Part shown: positions 1-8,334 of the stretch, one piece after another
Layout of the letters: each line of letters begins with the position of its first letter
Position numbering within the stretch: position 1 is the stretch's first letter
Assembly (NCBI GenBank): GCA_900541065.1
Contig: UQIE01000019.1
Span: 1-45,840, forward strand
DNA from: an uncultured Collinsella sp.
GTDB taxonomy: Bacteria; Actinomycetota; Coriobacteriia; Coriobacteriales; Coriobacteriaceae
Direction: 5' to 3'
DNA: 45,840 nucleotides
Position numbers and translations under genes: made by a program
Notes under the pieces: model-generated
Told to the model about the DNA's origin: nothing
Seen by the model: only the letters and a program-made list of their open reading frames with translations
Database searches by the model: none

Positions 1-350
1 CGGTTCCACCGGGCCGCGCGGCAAGGAGATATATTGCCAGACCGGAGGGCCCCCGCGGGCGGGAATCACGCACTCCATATTTTGTTCACAAATGAATAGA
101 ACCCTCAGTTGCTTCACTGAGGCCGTATTCGAAGCAGCAGCTTCTGATATTGGCGATGACCAGCTGTTTTATGAGTATTGAGACATCGGTCATCTCTGGA
201 GCGCTACTTTACTCCAAAGGCATCAGCTATTTGTTTCCCATCGGTAAAAGGCGGGTTTTGTTCGCCAAGCGTTCTTATATATAGATAGATACGGGTTCGA
301 ACCCATGAAAGGGCGACAAAAAAAGACGGCCAACCGAAGTTGACCGCTTT
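1..350. other. Left-edge region without a recognisable gene
   Basis: No supported gene is seen in the first 350 bases. The only structure I can support is the second copy of the tRNA-Lys downstream repeat at 291-346. The first 60 bases are GC-rich, and the stretch from about 75 to 290 is visibly AT-richer than most of the window. Confidence 0.5.
291..346. repeat. Direct repeat R2' (copy of the tRNA-Lys downstream segment)
   Basis: This 56-base segment nearly repeats 1554-1608; the only difference is an A-run of seven instead of six. It contains the palindrome GGGTTCGAACCC and a UUCG-loop hairpin at 325-346. Read on the minus strand the hairpin is followed by seven T, so it can act as a terminator downstream of the traX-like gene. 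Confidence 0.85.
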
Positions 351-629
351 CTATTCTATGCTGGAGCATCCAGAGGGTGCTTCCGAACTCGTTTTCTCGC
401 TGCCATTCATGCTTTCGAAGCATCTTTCGACCTTCGCAGTCTCATGTTTTGAGGATCTGCCGTGTTTATCACTGTTATCAATGAGTGTGTAGAAGTGATC
501 CTCATACAGATTCATGCGATCCGCCAGAGAACTGAGAAGCATCTTTCTGCAGCCCTCGTTGTCTATCCTCGCATCTCTCAGGTCTTCCGGAAATTCACAA
601 GCAGTCTTAGGGTCAATTTGTTTCTGCTT
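351..629 (-). pseudogene. Possible coding remnant downstream of traX
   Basis: The minus strand is open from 629 down to the stop at 351. It encodes about 92 residues of mixed, protein-like composition (for example RMNLYEDHFYTLIDNSD) without a convincing start. The first ATG is at 542, preceded only by a weak GAGG. The stretch lies just downstream of traX inside the segment bounded by the direct repeats, and is AT-richer than the core genes. I do not recognise the family. It may be a truncated cargo gene or may not be a gene at all. Confidence 0.25.
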
Positions 630-651
630 TCAGAGACTTGTTTGAGAGTTT

Positions 652-1449
652 TTAAAGACAGTTCAAAACAATAAGCGAGACACCATAAAGCAGAGCAAGA
701 TGTGCCGGATAGAAAATGTAGAAGAAATATTTCAGCTTCAGCCCTCGCTTGCCATTATAAAGATTGATAAGCAACAACGAAATTATCGCGGCAGCAACAT
801 CAGGATTAAAAATATTAGCTGTAGTGAACTCAAATCCGCCGCCAATTATATGGCATGACGAAAGGAGCACTGCATATACTGCAGCAAAGAACATCTTAGC
901 TTTGCTGTCGTGGAATAAATAGAATGCAGCCACAAGCAGAATGCCATACGCACCGCCATCCAGCTTAGTGCATTCAGCTGCCAGTGCTGTCAAAACAATC
1001 AGAGCAATTTCTGCAATGTGCCTCTTCCATTTTGAAAGACTTTGTATCTTTTCCAGAATAATCAAAAAGACCAAGGAAAGCAGGAGCTCATACATAACAT
1101 TCTGTTGCCGAAGGTCAAATAGCTGCCCGGTTTGAACGAAATCGTATATGGGCTCCGCAATGATTGCGAAGACAAGCATATTTCGCAGGTACTTCTTTAT
1201 GTTATGAGTATGCAAAAATCCCTCAACTATCAAAAAGCAAAATAAGGGAAATGCAATTCTGCCAAAAACATGAAGCACATCCGAAGCCTCGCTTAGAATC
1301 GCCCACTGTTCGTCTGATATCTGATTGTACGATGCGTGAGTCATGATTCCATTGGTCAGGACGATCCTGCTTACATGATCGAGAACCATCGAGATGGCCG
1401 CTATTATCTTTAATGTGCTGCCGCTAATTCCGTATCTATCTGTTTTCAT
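652..1449 (-). CDS. TraX-like integral membrane protein
   Basis: A 265-residue protein with an almost continuous series of hydrophobic segments. The N-terminal motif LKIIAAISMVLDHVSRI, followed by FGRIAFPLFCFLIVEG and KYLRNMLVFAIIAEPIYD, is typical of the TraX family (F-pilin acetylation protein and chromosomal relatives, integral membrane proteins of uncertain function outside F plasmids). The ATG at 1449 follows AAAGGAAAAAGAA, a usable ribosome site. The gene begins only 13 bases after a truncated copy of the tRNA-Lys 3' end (1462-1486) and is followed by a copy of the tRNA-Lys terminator (291-346), which suggests acquisition as cargo at this tRNA. Base composition is lower in GC than the neighbouring core genes. 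The family call is fairly sure; the role here is unknown. Confidence 0.8.
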   Translation of the reverse strand: MKTDRYGISGSTLKIIAAISMVLDHVSRIVLTNGIMTHASYNQISDEQWAILSEASDVLHVFGRIAFPLFCFLIVEGFLHTHNIKKYLRNMLVFAIIAEPIYDFVQTGQLFDLRQQNVMYELLLSLVFLIILEKIQSLSKWKRHIAEIALIVLTALAAECTKLDGGAYGILLVAAFYLFHDSKAKMFFAAVYAVLLSSCHIIGGGFEFTTANIFNPDVAAAIISLLLINLYNGKRGLKLKYFFYIFYPAHLALLYGVSLIVLNCL

Positions 1450-1461
1450 TTCTTTTTCCTT

Positions 1462-1486
1462 TCTTTGGGTGGGCCGTCAGGGGTTC
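1462..1486 (-). repeat. Truncated copy of the tRNA-Lys 3' end (R1')
   Basis: These 25 bases are identical to 1618-1642, which hold the T-loop half, acceptor strand and 3' flank of tRNA-Lys. The copy breaks off inside the T-loop and is joined to a palindrome (1488-1502). This is the sort of scar left by an element that recombines at a tRNA 3' end. Confidence 0.85.
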
Positions 1487-1487
1487 A

Positions 1488-1502
1488 GCCTGCTTCGCAG
1501 GC
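1488..1502. repeat. Palindrome centred on GCTTCGC
   Basis: GCCTGC-TTC-GCAGGC: 6-base arms around a three-base loop. On the minus strand the centre reads GCGAAGC. The same centre recurs in the palindromes beside tRNA-Gly at 10328-10350 and 10392-10408. Confidence 0.8.
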
Positions 1503-1553
1503 GGCCGCTGCGCTGGCAAACGCTCGCGCGTTTACTCAGCTCCGCGCCCCCCG

Positions 1554-1608
1554 ACGGGTTCGAACCCATGAAAGGGCGACAAAAAAGACGGCCAACCGAA
1601 GTTGACCG
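1554..1608. repeat. Direct repeat R2 next to tRNA-Lys
   Basis: This is the copy next to the intact tRNA-Lys of the repeat also found at 291-346. It includes the palindrome GGGTTCGAACCC (1556-1567) and most of the tRNA-Lys terminator. Confidence 0.85.
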
Positions 1609-1610
1609 TC
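1581..1610 (-). terminator. Intrinsic terminator of tRNA-Lys
   Basis: On the minus strand GACGGTCAAC-TTCG-GTTGGCCGTC forms a 10-bp stem (one G-U pair) with a UUCG tetraloop, followed by six T. It lies 15 bases past the tRNA 3' end. Confidence 0.9.
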
Positions 1611-1625
1611 TCAACAATCTTTGGG

Positions 1626-1698
1626 TGGGCCGTCAGGGGTTCGAACCCTGGACCTTGGGATTAAAAGTCCCCTGCTCTGCCAGCTGAGCTAACGGCCC
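1626..1698 (-). tRNA. tRNA-Lys (anticodon TTT)
   Basis: Reading the minus strand gives a full cloverleaf: acceptor GGGCCGT pairing with ACGGCCC, D-arm TTAGCTCAGCTGGCAGAGC, anticodon loop CTTTTAA, T-arm CAGGG-TTCGAAC-CCCTG and discriminator A. The 3' bases after the discriminator are CCCA, so CCA is not encoded exactly. A promoter is visible at 1708-1736 and a terminator follows. Confidence 0.95.
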
Positions 1699-1707
1699 GC
1701 GGGTGGC

Positions 1708-1736
1708 ATTGTACCACGGTCTGGGACTATTCCCAA
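1708..1736 (-). promoter_or_regulatory. Promoter of tRNA-Lys
   Basis: On the minus strand TTGGGA (1736-1731) and TACAAT (1713-1708) are separated by 17 bases, and the tRNA begins 10 bases past the -10. The -35 overlaps the last codons of the M29 peptidase gene. Confidence 0.6.
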
Positions 1737-3007
1737 CTCCATTGGCCGTTCTGGAAAATCACAACTTCACGTCCATCAGGCGTAATGCCCGTAATATCGA
1801 TGTCGTCCGTGCCGATCATAAAATCGACGTGCGTGCTCGAGACGTTAACGCCATGCTCCAGGAGCTCCTCCTTGGACATGTCATACCCACCCTCGATGCA
1901 CTCAGGGAAGCCGACGCCTAGCGCAAGGTGGCAGCTAGCGTTCTCGTCATAGAGCGTGTCATAGAACAGAACGCCGCTTTCGCGGATCGGAGTGTTCTTG
2001 GAAATGAGCGCGACCTCACCCAGATGAGCGGCACCTTCATCGGTGTCAATAATGCTCGCAAGCGTCGCCTTGCCCACGCGGGCATCGTAGTCCGCTACGC
2101 GGCCTGCCTCGAACTTAATCCAAAAATCGTCAACCTTGTTACCGTGGTGAATGAGCGGCATGGCAGAATACACGATACCGTCGGCGCGCATGCGATCGGG
2201 CGAGGTGAAGACTTCCTCGGTGGGAATGTTGGGGAAGAAGGGGTGTCCATCGGGCGTCTTGCCCTTGCCGCCGGCCCACTCGTGACCCTTCGTCATGCCA
2301 ATCGTCAAATCGGTTCCATTTGCCGCGGTGTAGTGCAGGTAGTCGAAACGATTGTCGTTCAGGAAGCGCAGGTTCTTTTCGAATGCGGCGTCATGGAGTT
2401 CCCAGTCGCTCTCCGGGTCCTGGCCATCGGCGCGCGCGGTGTGCAGAATCGCATTCCACAGCTTATAGATTGCAACCTCATCGGCGTCTCCCGGGAACAC
2501 CTCGTGCGCCCATGCCACGACCGGAGCGCCGGCGATGCACCACGGATTGATGTTGTAATCCAGTCCACGGCGGAAAACTTTGCACTGCGTATTCCTCGCC
2601 TTGGATGCCGCGGCCGGCTTGGCTGGATCGATGCCCTTGAGGGCTGCAGGATCCGCACCCTCGATAAAGACAAAGCAGGCACCATCCTGGGCCAAGGAAT
2701 CCAGCTGTATGCGCTTCCACTCGGGCGTCTGCTCAAAATAGCTTTTCTCGACATGCTCGTACGTGAGCCTCGTCACGGCATCATCGGCCCAAATGACCGT
2801 CACGTGGCCGGCGCCGGCAGCATAGGCCTCCGCGACCACCACGCGCGCAAACGGCGCGCACTCGACCGGAGACTGAACGACGACCTCCTGGCCGGGCTTG
2901 ACGTTTACGCCCTTGCGGACGACCAGGCGCGCGTAGTTTTTAATCTTGGGCTCCAGGGCCTTCATGCCCTCCAGAGCCTCTTCGACCGTCAGGGCAGCTC
3001 GAATCAT
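1727..3007 (-). CDS. Aminopeptidase, M29 family (AmpS/PepS-like)
   Basis: A cytosolic metallo-aminopeptidase that releases N-terminal residues from peptides. Family signatures are clear: NIPTEEVFTSPDRMRADG, the glutamate in GEVALISKNTPI, ASCHLALGVGFPE and SSTHVDFMIG. These supply the Glu/His/Asp ligands of the dinuclear metal centre in M29 enzymes. The length of 426 residues is close to the usual 400-415. I chose the ATG at 3007 because GGAG lies 6 bases before it; the upstream ATG at 3019 has no ribosome site. The gene stands alone, with a terminator of the preceding gene at 3036-3066 and tRNA-Lys immediately downstream. Confidence 0.92.
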   Translation of the reverse strand: MIRAALTVEEALEGMKALEPKIKNYARLVVRKGVNVKPGQEVVVQSPVECAPFARVVVAEAYAAGAGHVTVIWADDAVTRLTYEHVEKSYFEQTPEWKRIQLDSLAQDGACFVFIEGADPAALKGIDPAKPAAASKARNTQCKVFRRGLDYNINPWCIAGAPVVAWAHEVFPGDADEVAIYKLWNAILHTARADGQDPESDWELHDAAFEKNLRFLNDNRFDYLHYTAANGTDLTIGMTKGHEWAGGKGKTPDGHPFFPNIPTEEVFTSPDRMRADGIVYSAMPLIHHGNKVDDFWIKFEAGRVADYDARVGKATLASIIDTDEGAAHLGEVALISKNTPIRESGVLFYDTLYDENASCHLALGVGFPECIEGGYDMSKEELLEHGVNVSSTHVDFMIGTDDIDITGITPDGREVVIFQNGQWSWE

Positions 3008-3035
3008 GTGCCACTCCATCTATCTATAGAACAGT

Positions 3036-3066
3036 AAAAAGGCGCGCCGCAAAAACGACGCGCCTT
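3036..3066 (-). terminator. Terminator after the small membrane protein gene
   Basis: AAGGCGCG and CGCGCCTT form an 8-bp stem with a 12-base loop; on the minus strand the T run continues to 3036. It separates the purC unit from the M29 gene. Confidence 0.75.
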
Positions 3067-3096
3067 ATATCTTAGCGATAAGTATGTATGCAAACG

Positions 3097-3672
3097 CTAC
3101 TTCTTCTTGGAGTCCTTCTTGTCCTCCTCGGCAGCCGCGCGCTCAATAAGAGCGTTGAGCTTGTTCTCGGACATGCCCTCGGCCTGCGCGCGGTACATGT
3201 TGCGCAAGGGACGAATACGAGCGAAGTCATAGATAAAGTCGCCCAAAATGATGACGTAGGACAAAACAATGCCGACCATCTGGACAGGGCTGGACACCAT
3301 GCCAGCGGGAGCGAAGTACAGCGAGGCCCAAATTGCCACGACGAGCACCATGCCAATGGCGAGCACAATCCACCAGATGCGACGGCGCCTGGTGTAGTCC
3401 TCGTCCTGCTTGAGGAGGATATTCGACACCGTATAGATGCGGTCCTCCTTGGCGCGCTGCTTAGCCTTGCGGGCGCGCTTCTCCTCTTTAGAGAGGCCCT
3501 CGAGGTTCTCGCCCTTCTCGAGCTCTTTGCGGCGTGCCTTAGACGAAGCCGGCACGACGCGAACGGAGCTCGCTGCTTGGCGGGCGGGCTTAGCAGATGC
3601 GGCAGACTTGCGCGCAACCCCGGTAACTTCGTGGGATTGCGTGCGCTTGTTCGTGGCGCTACGGGTACTCAC
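3097..3672 (-). CDS. Small membrane protein of unknown function (two TM, charged N-terminus)
   Basis: A 191-residue protein. Residues 1-90 are rich in Lys, Arg and Ala and predicted soluble. Two hydrophobic segments follow at about 104-124 (WWIVLAIGMVLVVAIWASLY) and 130-150 (VQMVGIVLSYVIILGDFIYD), then a charged tail ending in KKDSKKK. The layout resembles the small actinobacterial DUF3043-type membrane proteins, but I cannot confirm that. The GTG start directly abuts the purC stop (TAA-GTG), with AAGGAG 9 bases upstream inside purC, so the two are translationally coupled. Confidence 0.7.
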   Translation of the reverse strand: MSTRSATNKRTQSHEVTGVARKSAASAKPARQAASSVRVVPASSKARRKELEKGENLEGLSKEEKRARKAKQRAKEDRIYTVSNILLKQDEDYTRRRRIWWIVLAIGMVLVVAIWASLYFAPAGMVSSPVQMVGIVLSYVIILGDFIYDFARIRPLRNMYRAQAEGMSENKLNALIERAAAEEDKKDSKKK

Positions 3673-4560
3673 TTATGCGTTCTCCTTCATGCTTGTGAAC
3701 TGGGAGCCCGTGATGATCTGGAAGGCCTCGCGATAGCGCTCGGACGTGCCATCGATGACCTCGGCGGGCAGGTGCGGGGTCTCCCCCGTCATATCCCAGT
3801 TGGCCTTGAGCCAATTGCGGACGAATTGCTTGTCGTAGCTAGGCTGGATCTTGCCCTCCTCGTAGCTGGCAGCAGGCCAGAAACGGCTGGAGTCGGGCGT
3901 GAGGCACTCGTCGATCAGCGTGACCTTGCCATCAATAACACCAAACTCGAACTTGGTGTCGGCAATGATGATGCCACGGGTCGCGGCGTACTCGGCAGCG
4001 GCCTTGTAGATCTTGAGGGAAAGGTCACGAATCTGCGTGGCGATGTCCTCGCCCACGATCTCGCAGCAACGCTCGAACGAGATGTTCTCGTCGTGGTCAC
4101 CGATCTCGGCCTTCGTGGACGGCGTGAACAGCGGCTCAGGAAGCTTGGAAGCCTCGGTCAGGCCCTCAGGCAGCTGGATGCCGCAGACGGTGCCGTTCTC
4201 GTCGTAGGTCTTCTTGCCCGAACCGGTCAGATAGCCGCGGACGATGCACTCGATAGGAATCGTCTGGGCCTTCTTAACCAGCATGGCGCGGCCAGCGAGG
4301 TAGTCACGATACTCAGCAAACTCCTCGGGGAAATCCGCCGGGTCGATGGAAACGAGATGGTTGGGGACGATGTCGGCAAACTTATCGAACCAGAATGCCG
4401 AGATGCGATTGAGTACCTCTCCCTTAAACGGAATCTCGTCGGGAAGAATGAAGTCGAACGCAGAAATGCGGTCGGTGGCGACCATCAGCAGGTTTTCACC
4501 GGCATCGTAAATATCACGAACCTTGCCACGGGAATCCGGACGACGCTCCATCGTTGTCAC
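3673..4560 (-). CDS. purC: Phosphoribosylaminoimidazole-succinocarboxamide synthase (SAICAR synthetase)
   Basis: PurC joins CAIR with aspartate, using ATP, to give SAICAR in purine synthesis. Family motifs are SRGKVRDIYDAG (nucleotide loop), ATDRISAFDF, VECIVRGYLTGSG-type (here IECIVRGYLTGSGKK) and DTKFEFGVIDGKVTLIDE, followed by TPDSSRFWP. At about 295 residues it has the long form seen in many bacteria. The GTG at 4560 is preferred: AAGGAG lies 8 bases before it, whereas for the GTG at 4569 that site would touch the start codon. It is followed without a gap by the small membrane protein gene. purB, another purine enzyme, is 5 kb away. Confidence 0.95.
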   Translation of the reverse strand: MTTMERRPDSRGKVRDIYDAGENLLMVATDRISAFDFILPDEIPFKGEVLNRISAFWFDKFADIVPNHLVSIDPADFPEEFAEYRDYLAGRAMLVKKAQTIPIECIVRGYLTGSGKKTYDENGTVCGIQLPEGLTEASKLPEPLFTPSTKAEIGDHDENISFERCCEIVGEDIATQIRDLSLKIYKAAAEYAATRGIIIADTKFEFGVIDGKVTLIDECLTPDSSRFWPAASYEEGKIQPSYDKQFVRNWLKANWDMTGETPHLPAEVIDGTSERYREAFQIITGSQFTSMKENA

Positions 4561-4669
4561 GTGAGTCACTCCTTACCTAAATACGACAGAAATGCGGGTT
4601 CTTTCCCGCATGTTTTCGCAAACTCGGAGCGGCAGGGACGCGGCCCCTCCTTCACCGAATAGCGAAAAG

Positions 4670-6235
4670 CTAGTGCTCCATTGTAGTAGATGCCGCGTCT
4701 GCCGTGTGCTCGCGGGGCAGATGAATTGTAAAAGTCGTACCCTTTCCAAGCTCCGACTCCACGGATATGTAGCCATGGTGACGCTCGACGATCTGCTTGG
4801 TCACGGCGAGGCCAACGCCCAGGCCGCCAGCTTCGCGGGCGCGGCTGGCATCGGCGCGCCAAAACCGCCCGAAGATGCGCGACAAATCGTCCTTGGCAAT
4901 ACCGATGCCGGTATCAGAAACGGCAATGCTGACGTGCTTGCGGTCACTGAGCACCGACACCACGACCCAACCGCCCTCGGGGGTGTAGCGCATGGCGTTG
5001 CTCATGAGGTTGATAACACATTGCGTGATCATGTCGGGATCGGCCTCGACGACATCGTCGTGACCCTGGGTCTCGTCCGCAAAACGCAGGCGCAGATCGC
5101 GGTCGACAAACAGGCGCTCCTGGGCATTGACGATGGAACGCACGAAAGGAACCATGTCCACCGGCTCAAGGTTGAGCGGAGCCGCGCTGTTTTCCATGCG
5201 CGACAGGTCGAGCATCTGCTGCACCAGACGAGCCAGGCGACGCGTCTCGGAAGCAACGGTCTCCAAATGCTCATCGTCGGTGGGATACACGCCATCCTGC
5301 ATGGCCTCGACCGTTGCGAGCATGGCCATAAGCGGCGTGCGAAGCTCGTGTGCAACGTCTGAGGTCAGGCGCTTCTCGTGTTTCATATCCTTCTCGAGCG
5401 AGGTGGCCATCTCATCGAAGGTCTCACCCAGCTGATCGATCTCGTCATCACCGCGCAGCCCCGTGCGAGCCGACAGGTCGCCGTCACGGATTTGCTTTGC
5501 GGTACTGGTGATGCGATGAATCGGTTTGGTGAGCATGCGCGACACGAGCGATCCGATAACGACCGAAATGCAGATTGCAACAACCGCGGCGAGGGCCATG
5601 GCGTTAAAGGTCTTCTCCCTAAACGCAGAGTCCGCCTTGGTGAGCAGAGCGTCGGAGCCGATGGCCCACAGCTTTACCTGTCCGACATGCTCGCCGGAAG
5701 ACGTTACAATCTCGACGTTAGCAACGCTATCGGAGTCGGTTGGAGCAGACGAGACCGGGCTATGCGATGCCCTCTTGCCGCTCGTGTCGTCGGTCGTAGC
5801 CTGGTTTTCGCGTACATCGGCGGTGGCGCTTGCCGAGGGCCAGGAATCGTCATAAACGATCACACCCTTTTTATTGACGACCTGCATGCCCAGATCGTCG
5901 GAAACCAAACTCGACGTTGCGACCGTGCGCAGTTCTCCCGCGGTCCAAGAGCCGTTTTCCTCATATGAGGTCGCCAACTTCTCGGCAGCGGAATTTGCGA
6001 TTTCGACGATATTGGAGCGTGTGTAATCCGAAAAGACCGTGCCCCACACAACAGAGACAACGCCCACCAGCACCAATACCGTCATGAGCGATGTCAGAGC
6101 AAAAGCAAGTGCCATGCGCGAGGGATAGCTCATCGTTGGCCGTGAATCGGAACGAGGCGTGTTCCAACTAGCCTTGGAACCCGCCTCGCTCTCCTGCTTG
6201 TGCTTTTGTCCGATTTCAAAGCGCGCAGGTGTCAT
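4670..6235 (-). CDS. Sensor histidine kinase, HAMP type
   Basis: A 521-residue transmembrane kinase. TM1 lies at about 41-66 and TM2 at about 211-233, around an extracytoplasmic loop of some 145 residues with a Ser/Asp/Ala-rich stretch (134-170). A HAMP domain follows (about 230-285). The H-box SDVAHELRTPL places the phospho-accepting His at residue 296. The ATPase part has the N-box (LMSNAMRYTPEGG), G1 (VSDTGIGIAKDD) and G2 (GGLGVGLAVTKQIVERH). It begins 11 bases after the response regulator stop, so the two form one operon. The signal is unknown. The exported lipoprotein encoded upstream on the same strand is a possible partner (inference). Confidence 0.93.
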   Translation of the reverse strand: MTPARFEIGQKHKQESEAGSKASWNTPRSDSRPTMSYPSRMALAFALTSLMTVLVLVGVVSVVWGTVFSDYTRSNIVEIANSAAEKLATSYEENGSWTAGELRTVATSSLVSDDLGMQVVNKKGVIVYDDSWPSASATADVRENQATTDDTSGKRASHSPVSSAPTDSDSVANVEIVTSSGEHVGQVKLWAIGSDALLTKADSAFREKTFNAMALAAVVAICISVVIGSLVSRMLTKPIHRITSTAKQIRDGDLSARTGLRGDDEIDQLGETFDEMATSLEKDMKHEKRLTSDVAHELRTPLMAMLATVEAMQDGVYPTDDEHLETVASETRRLARLVQQMLDLSRMENSAAPLNLEPVDMVPFVRSIVNAQERLFVDRDLRLRFADETQGHDDVVEADPDMITQCVINLMSNAMRYTPEGGWVVVSVLSDRKHVSIAVSDTGIGIAKDDLSRIFGRFWRADASRAREAGGLGVGLAVTKQIVERHHGYISVESELGKGTTFTIHLPREHTADAASTTMEH

Positions 6236-6246
6236 ATGTGATTTCC

Positions 6247-6969
6247 CTATTTCTCGTCCGACTTATCGGTCTTGGCCGGAGCCTCGAAGCGATAGCCGAC
6301 ACCATGGACGGTGTAGAGCCACTTGGGCTTCTTGGGATCATCGCCCAGCTTGGCGCGAAGATTCTTCACGTGGCTATCGATGGTGCGCTCATAGCCCTCA
6401 AAGTCATACCCGAGCACTTTCTCGACCAGCTCCATGCGGTTATACACACGGCCGGGATGGCGGGCAAGCGTGGTGAGCAGCTTGAACTCGGAAGCCGTCA
6501 GATCGACTTCCTTGCCCTCGACCAAGATCTTGTGGCCCGAGATATCGATGACCAGATCGCCGAAGTCGAGTACCTCGACGGCGGGCTCGTCGGCCTGATG
6601 GGCACGGCGGAACAGAGCGCGAACGCGGGCGACGAGCTCGCGCGGCGAGAACGGCTTAATCAGATAGTCGTCGGCGCCGAGCTCAAGACCGATAATACGG
6701 TCCTCGATCTCGCCCTTAGCCGTCAGCATGATGATGGGGACATCCGAGGTATCGCGAATGGTGCGGCAAACGCGCTCGCCGGGAATCTTGGGGAGCATAA
6801 GGTCGAGCACGACCAGGTCGAACTGATGCTTCTCGAACTCCTCGATCGCGGACTGGCCGTCGCCGACGCCCACAACCCAGTAGCCTTCGCGCTCGAGATA
6901 GGCAGCGACGGCGTCACGGATTGCCTTCTCATCCTCGACCAGCAGAATCTTTTTTGCATCTGAAGCCAT
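6247..6969 (-). CDS. Response regulator, OmpR/PhoB family
   Basis: The receiver domain shows the acidic pair in LLVEDEKAIRD, the phosphorylated Asp in DLVVLDLMLP (D56 from this start), the Thr in IIMLTAKG and the Lys in LIKPFSPREL. A C-terminal winged helix with the usual DNA-binding features follows (ASEFKLLTTLARHPGRV, RTIDSHVKNLRAKLG, YTVHGVGYRFE). The ATG at 6969 is chosen because an AGGGGGG stretch lies about 7-13 bases upstream; an in-frame upstream start at 6990 adds only MRQGGRV. It is co-transcribed with the histidine kinase. Confidence 0.94.
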   Translation of the reverse strand: MASDAKKILLVEDEKAIRDAVAAYLEREGYWVVGVGDGQSAIEEFEKHQFDLVVLDLMLPKIPGERVCRTIRDTSDVPIIMLTAKGEIEDRIIGLELGADDYLIKPFSPRELVARVRALFRRAHQADEPAVEVLDFGDLVIDISGHKILVEGKEVDLTASEFKLLTTLARHPGRVYNRMELVEKVLGYDFEGYERTIDSHVKNLRAKLGDDPKKPKWLYTVHGVGYRFEAPAKTDKSDEK

Positions 6970-7122
6970 AACACGGCCCCCCTGTCTCAATTAGCTAAGA
7001 ACAAGCCCATTTTAACGCACCTGAGCCCGCCGGATGCCGCTATGACGCGGCAGCTCGGCGGGCGGTACTCACAATTACAACGCGTTTATTCCCCTGTTGG
7101 CGCCTTTTTAACCCCTCTAAGC

Positions 7123-8334
7123 TTAAAGAGAGAATAGGCGTGCAGTGACCGTCTCTGGTATACCCTGGCTGTTGCGCACCGTGGCGTACGTAAGGAATGA
7201 GTCCGATTTTCCCGCCGTAGCTGGATAATCGCCATACTCCAAAGCGCGGTCGGGCGACAGCAGCGAGCCATAGGTCTTGGCAGAGGTGTCGATCAGGAAA
7301 TGCGACGCCTGTACCTTAACAAGGTATTTATTCTTCTTGCCAGCCGCACATGCGAGCGGCTCGCGTGACAGAAAGAGGTACGGCCCTCCCTCATTACCAA
7401 TATACGTGCCCATATTGCCCAGGCTGCCCACGCCGCTATAGGCCGCCTCGATAGAAAACACGAAGGTATCGCCCATATACACGGCCTCGAAAGGCGAGAC
7501 TGACGAGGGAAGGACTAGCTGGGCACGCTTGGTGTTGTTGCCGTCGGTCAGATCGATTGCCGTTATGCCGTAGTAGACGCCCTCGTCGTTGCGGACACGC
7601 GGCGAGATGGTCAAAATGCCGTCGCTCGCGCGCGGGGCCGATGCAAAGCGGCCCGTCGATTTCCAAATTGTCTCGGCCTTGGATTCATCAAGTGAGCGAC
7701 GATAGCAAAACGAATCACTACTCGTTTTATTGCCGCCTGCCGAAGGCATTTTATACCAGATGACTGATGACCCGAACGCCGTAAACAGGGGCGGATCATA
7801 GTCCTTGCCACCTCGATCGAGCTCAACCACATCGCCAGAGAGCGAAGCGCCCGACAGATTTTGAGCGTAGAGCTTCCACGATGAATTGGCAAAGTTCATC
7901 TCAACCCACGCGAATACGCCGTCGCCGGCGCGGACATCGTAGAATGCATATCCCGTGCCCTCGACAGGATCCTCGATTAATGTGGTAAGCGAGCCATCGC
8001 CCAGGTTGAGCACACCGAGCGTGTTGGCGTGCAATGCCGATGCGGGCGCCATCATCGCCGCGGCGTAATCGCCGTCGCAGTAGTACAGCAGCGTACCCAG
8101 AGGCAGCGTCCACGACGCCGCCGGCTCAAGATCGATGTCGACAGCCTCATACTCATCCGTAATCGAGATAATTTTGGAATCGTCCTTGATAACCTGCGGC
8201 TCGCCGGCGGCATCATCGCTGGTACCCGTTTTTTTCGAGCATCCGGCAAGCACCGTGGCAGCGCCCGCGGCAGCCCCACCGAGTACAAAGCCGCGACGCG
8301 ATATTCCGTTCTTGATGTGATCGGCGATACCCAT
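7123..8334 (-). CDS. Tat-exported lipoprotein of unknown function
   Basis: The 403-residue protein starts with a twin-arginine signal (ISRRGFVLGG at 11-20), an alanine-rich hydrophobic stretch and the lipobox LAGC with Cys at residue 32. The product is therefore probably folded before export and then lipid-anchored. The mature part (about 370 residues) has many repeated strand-like segments (for example YAFYDVRAGDGVFAWVE, SSVIWYKMPSAGG) and may be a beta-propeller, but no family is recognised. The start overlaps the TSCPD gene stop by one base (TAATG), indicating coupling. It precedes the two-component genes with a 150-base gap containing a GC-rich hairpin near 7023-7063. Confidence 0.75.
   Translation of the reverse strand: MGIADHIKNGISRRGFVLGGAAAGAATVLAGCSKKTGTSDDAAGEPQVIKDDSKIISITDEYEAVDIDLEPAASWTLPLGTLLYYCDGDYAAAMMAPASALHANTLGVLNLGDGSLTTLIEDPVEGTGYAFYDVRAGDGVFAWVEMNFANSSWKLYAQNLSGASLSGDVVELDRGGKDYDPPLFTAFGSSVIWYKMPSAGGNKTSSDSFCYRRSLDESKAETIWKSTGRFASAPRASDGILTISPRVRNDEGVYYGITAIDLTDGNNTKRAQLVLPSSVSPFEAVYMGDTFVFSIEAAYSGVGSLGNMGTYIGNEGGPYLFLSREPLACAAGKKNKYLVKVQASHFLIDTSAKTYGSLLSPDRALEYGDYPATAGKSDSFLTYATVRNSQGIPETVTARLFSL

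Noticed and set aside
1394..1687. 97-residue plus-strand frame over the tRNA-Lys locus
   Set aside because: It reads through the reverse of tRNA-Lys, its terminator and the palindromes; such frames are a common false gene at tRNAs.
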